DNA from: Mycolicibacterium sp. CR10
GTDB taxonomy: Bacteria; Actinomycetota; Actinomycetes; Mycobacteriales; Mycobacteriaceae
Length of the DNA: 64,000 bases
Direction: 5' to 3'
NCBI RefSeq assembly: GCF_005222675.1
Contig: NZ_STGE01000012.1
Span: forward strand, 163,473 to 227,472
In this document: positions 62,152 to 64,000 of the stretch, piece after piece
Layout: each line of letters begins with the position of its first letter
How positions within the stretch are numbered: the stretch's first letter is position 1
The notes under the pieces: generated by a model
Seen by the model: the letters and a program-made list of their open reading frames with translations, nothing else
Told to the model about the DNA's origin: nothing
Database searches by the model: none
Program-made: the position numbers and the translations under genes

Positions 62152-62903
62152 TGCCCGAGGGCGACACCGTCTTCCGCACGGCCACGAAGTTGCGGGAAGC
62201 ACTGGAGGGCAAGGAGCTGACCCGCTGCGATGTCCGGGTTCCCCGCTACGCCGCCGTCGACCTGGCCGGGCAGACGGTGGACGAAGTGCTCAGCCGGGGC
62301 AAGCATCTGTTCATCCGCGTCGGTGCCGCGAGCATCCATTCACACCTGAAGATGGACGGCGCCTGGATCATCGGCCGGGTCCGCGCGCCGGCCTACAAGG
62401 TGCGAATCATTCTGGAGACAGCCGACTCCCGGGCATCGGGTGTTGACCTGGGGGTGCTCGAGGTCCTGGAACGGGCTTGCGACATGGAGGCCGTCGCGCA
62501 TCTGGGGCCGGATCTGCTCGGCGAGGACTGGTCGGCCCCGGTGGCGGCTGCGAACCTGATGGCCGACCCTGCAAGGCCTTTCGCTGAAACATTGTTGGAT
62601 CAGCGGGTGATGGCCGGCGTCGGAAACGTCTTCGCCAACGAGCTGTGCTTCGTGTTCGGGCTGCGTCCCGGCACGCCCGTCGGCGAGGTGGCTGACCCGC
62701 TGCGGGTGGCCACGCGGTCGCAGCAGATACTGTGGGCCAACCGATCCCGGGTGAATCGCACCACGACCGGGGACACCCGCGCCGGCAAGGACGTGTGGGT
62801 GTACGGCCGGGCGGGACTTCCCTGCCGTCGCTGCGGCACGCGCATCGAGACGGACAAGTCCGGTGACCGGGTCACCTACTGGTGCCCCACCTGCCAGCGC
62901 TGA
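62151..62903 (+). CDS. nei: Formamidopyrimidine/endonuclease VIII DNA glycosylase
   Basis: A 250-aa Fpg/Nei protein: catalytic Pro2-Glu3 ([18 protein letters not shown]), Lys in [15 protein letters not shown], the H2TH domain ([17 protein letters not shown]) and a C-terminal zinc finger CRRCGT...CPTC. It excises oxidised bases with AP-lyase activity. It is coupled to lhr, supporting a joint DNA repair operon, as with Rv3296-Rv3297. Confidence 0.93.
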   Translation: MPEGDTVFRTATKLREALEGKELTRCDVRVPRYAAVDLAGQTVDEVLSRGKHLFIRVGAASIHSHLKMDGAWIIGRVRAPAYKVRIILETADSRASGVDLGVLEVLERACDMEAVAHLGPDLLGEDWSAPVAAANLMADPARPFAETLLDQRVMAGVGNVFANELCFVFGLRPGTPVGEVADPLRVATRSQQILWANRSRVNRTTTGDTRAGKDVWVYGRAGLPCRRCGTRIETDKSGDRVTYWCPTCQR

Positions 62904-62914
62904 CTCATGTTTTT

Positions 62915-62949
62915 CGCCGAAATGGCATTCCGGCAGAGAAAGTTCGAGT
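62915..62949 (+). repeat. Dispersed repeat, single-arm copy
   Basis: CGCCGAAATGGCATTCCGGC (62915-62934) and the next bases (agGAAAGTTCGAGT-like) match one half of the palindromic element at 860-924, read through its loop, with only a few mismatches over about 35 nt. It lies between nei and the following nuclease gene, soon after the nei stop. Confidence 0.8.
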
Positions 62950-63020
62950 TATCCCCAGCCTAGGTGCGATCTCGGCGGTGACGGCCATGATCTGTCAGTG
63001 ACCGTCACGAGCATTCGGCC

Positions 63021-64000
63021 ATGGACGAAATCATCATCGGCACAGAAGCCGTCGCTACCGGCATCCTCACGAGATACGAACTGCAGCGCTGGTATCGGCC
63101 GATCTATCGAAATGTGCACGCGCCGAGGGACCGAGAACTCAGCCTTCATGACCGCACGATAGGCGCATGGCTGTGGTCAGCGCGCAACGGCATCGTCACA
63201 GGATTGGCTGCCGCGGCGCTGCGCGGGTCGCGGTGGATCGATACTGACGTCGACATCGAACTGGTCTACAGCTACCCCCGGCCACCGCAGGGAATCATCA
63301 CCCGCAGCGAGCGGATCGCTCCCGACGAGTGGGAGTTGGTACGGGGCATACCGGTCACCACACCAGCGCGCACCGCGTTCGATCTCGGCCGCTTCCTGAA
63401 GCGCCACCACGCCGTCGCTCAGCTCGATGCGTTGATGAATGTGTCTCCGTATTCATCGGAAGACGTCCTGATGCTGACGAAGCGCTATCGCGGCGCGCGG
63501 GGCGTGGCGCGTCTCAAATCTGTGCTACCGCTTGTCGACGGCGGCGCGATGTCACCGATGGAATCCTTCTGGCGGCTGTTGGTGATCGACTGCGGATTCC
63601 CCAGACCCACTACACAGATCCCGGTCTTCGACGAATACGGTCGACCCGTTCGCGTGCTCGACTTCGGCTGGGAAGACTTCACGGTCGCGCTGGAGTATGA
63701 CGGAGACCAGCACCAGACCAGCCGCGGGCAGTACGTCAAAGACAGACGGGTGCTGCCCGAGCTCGCGCGCCTCGGCTGGAATGTCATCACGGTCATCAAG
63801 GAGGACCACCCCGTCGCACGCATTCACGCATTGCACCAGGCGATGCTGGCCAGCGGCTGGCGAGGCAAAGTCCAGATCCCGGCCTACGCCTACTCCCGCT
63901 GGCGTGCCGAAACTGCATCTGCCCCTCTTTGCCACGCTCGTTGTGAGTCAGTTCGAGTGAGCGCGAAGGGGTTGGGTTGTGTCGATCAGTGCAGGGTTCA
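63021..64000 (+). CDS. AbiEi-like N-terminus with VSR/DUF559-type endonuclease domain, partial
   Basis: An open frame from ATG 63021 runs to the window edge (326 codons). The N-terminal part (ILTRYELQRWYRPIYRNVH; GIVTGLAAAALRGSRW; VTTPARTAFDLGRF) resembles the AbiEi antitoxin/DUF-type wHTH family. The C-terminal part has the VSR/DUF559 core: RVLDFGWEDFTVALEYDGDQH, KDRRVLPELARLGWNVITV. It is a common mycobacterial family of unknown role, maybe nuclease-based defence. No AbiEii partner is visible in the window. The true 3' end is not seen. Confidence 0.75.
   Translation, partial: MDEIIIGTEAVATGILTRYELQRWYRPIYRNVHAPRDRELSLHDRTIGAWLWSARNGIVTGLAAAALRGSRWIDTDVDIELVYSYPRPPQGIITRSERIAPDEWELVRGIPVTTPARTAFDLGRFLKRHHAVAQLDALMNVSPYSSEDVLMLTKRYRGARGVARLKSVLPLVDGGAMSPMESFWRLLVIDCGFPRPTTQIPVFDEYGRPVRVLDFGWEDFTVALEYDGDQHQTSRGQYVKDRRVLPELARLGWNVITVIKEDHPVARIHALHQAMLASGWRGKVQIPAYAYSRWRAETASAPLCHARCESVRVSAKGLGCVDQCRV

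Overview
The window is high-GC, tightly packed actinobacterial DNA. Gene order and protein features point to a fast-growing Mycobacterium (Mycolicibacterium). The core order sseA - sufE-like - accA3 - sigF/rsbW - small membrane protein - lat - lrpA - hglS - pcd - tetR - lhr - nei follows, from memory, the Mycobacterium tuberculosis block around Rv3283-Rv3297. Several accessory modules are spliced into that backbone. I see no tRNA, rRNA, CRISPR array or insertion-sequence transposase.

Layout. (1) 1-7615, mostly minus strand: a surface-polysaccharide or modified-sugar cluster with a two-domain glycosyltransferase, two NovU/TylC3-type C-methyltransferases (one with degraded catalytic motifs), an RmlC-like epimerase, an NAD-dependent epimerase, a glucose-1-phosphate cytidylyltransferase and a GT2 glycosyltransferase. 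A 0.7-kb AT-richer gap follows. (2) 8315-10638, plus strand: lipoprotein, sulfurtransferase sseA and a SufE-like protein. (3) 10823-21634: a galactosamine/tagatose-type catabolic operon (aldolase subunits, AgaS-like SIS protein, sugar kinase, GH4 glycosidase, complete ABC importer) with a divergent DeoR regulator. It separates sufE from accA3 and is bracketed by 57-bp direct repeats. (4) 21867-29696: accA3, SDR, VOC protein, small genes, a STAS protein, sigF-rsbW with a recognisable SigF promoter, csbD and an HTH regulator. (5) 29739-40615: TerC, a CBS protein and a baeRF-like protein, then a DAB inorganic-carbon locus (dabB, dabA, PII-like protein, beta-carbonic-anhydrase-like protein) followed by a membrane-anchored molybdopterin oxidoreductase. 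(6) 40650-46313: small membrane protein, Mrr-like nuclease and a lysine-degradation set (lat, lrpA, hglS, pcd). (7) 46564-49967: SDR, AhpD-like protein, and a CYP102-like P450 divergent from a TetR gene. (8) 49988-51931: tandem array of hemophore-like and small four-cysteine secreted proteins. (9) 52414-57542: a three-gene operon around a Dyp-type peroxidase, and a MalT-like LuxR regulator. (10) 57619-end: lhr helicase, nei glycosylase and a partial DUF559/VSR-like nuclease gene.

How the genes work together. The operons are compact, with many 4-base ATGA/GTGA stop-start overlaps suggesting translational coupling. Several genes (dabB, lat, lrpA, the TetR gene, the HTH gene at 29696) have a TANNNT box 6-7 nt upstream of ATG and no Shine-Dalgarno sequence, the pattern of leaderless mycobacterial transcripts. 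The lysine genes suggest lysine to aminoadipate semialdehyde (Lat), to 2-aminoadipate (Pcd), and, after a transamination not encoded here, 2-oxoadipate to 2-hydroxyglutarate (HglS). The DAB genes suggest energised bicarbonate accumulation in a presumably heterotrophic actinomycete, with an accessory carbonic-anhydrase-like protein that lacks the catalytic arginine.
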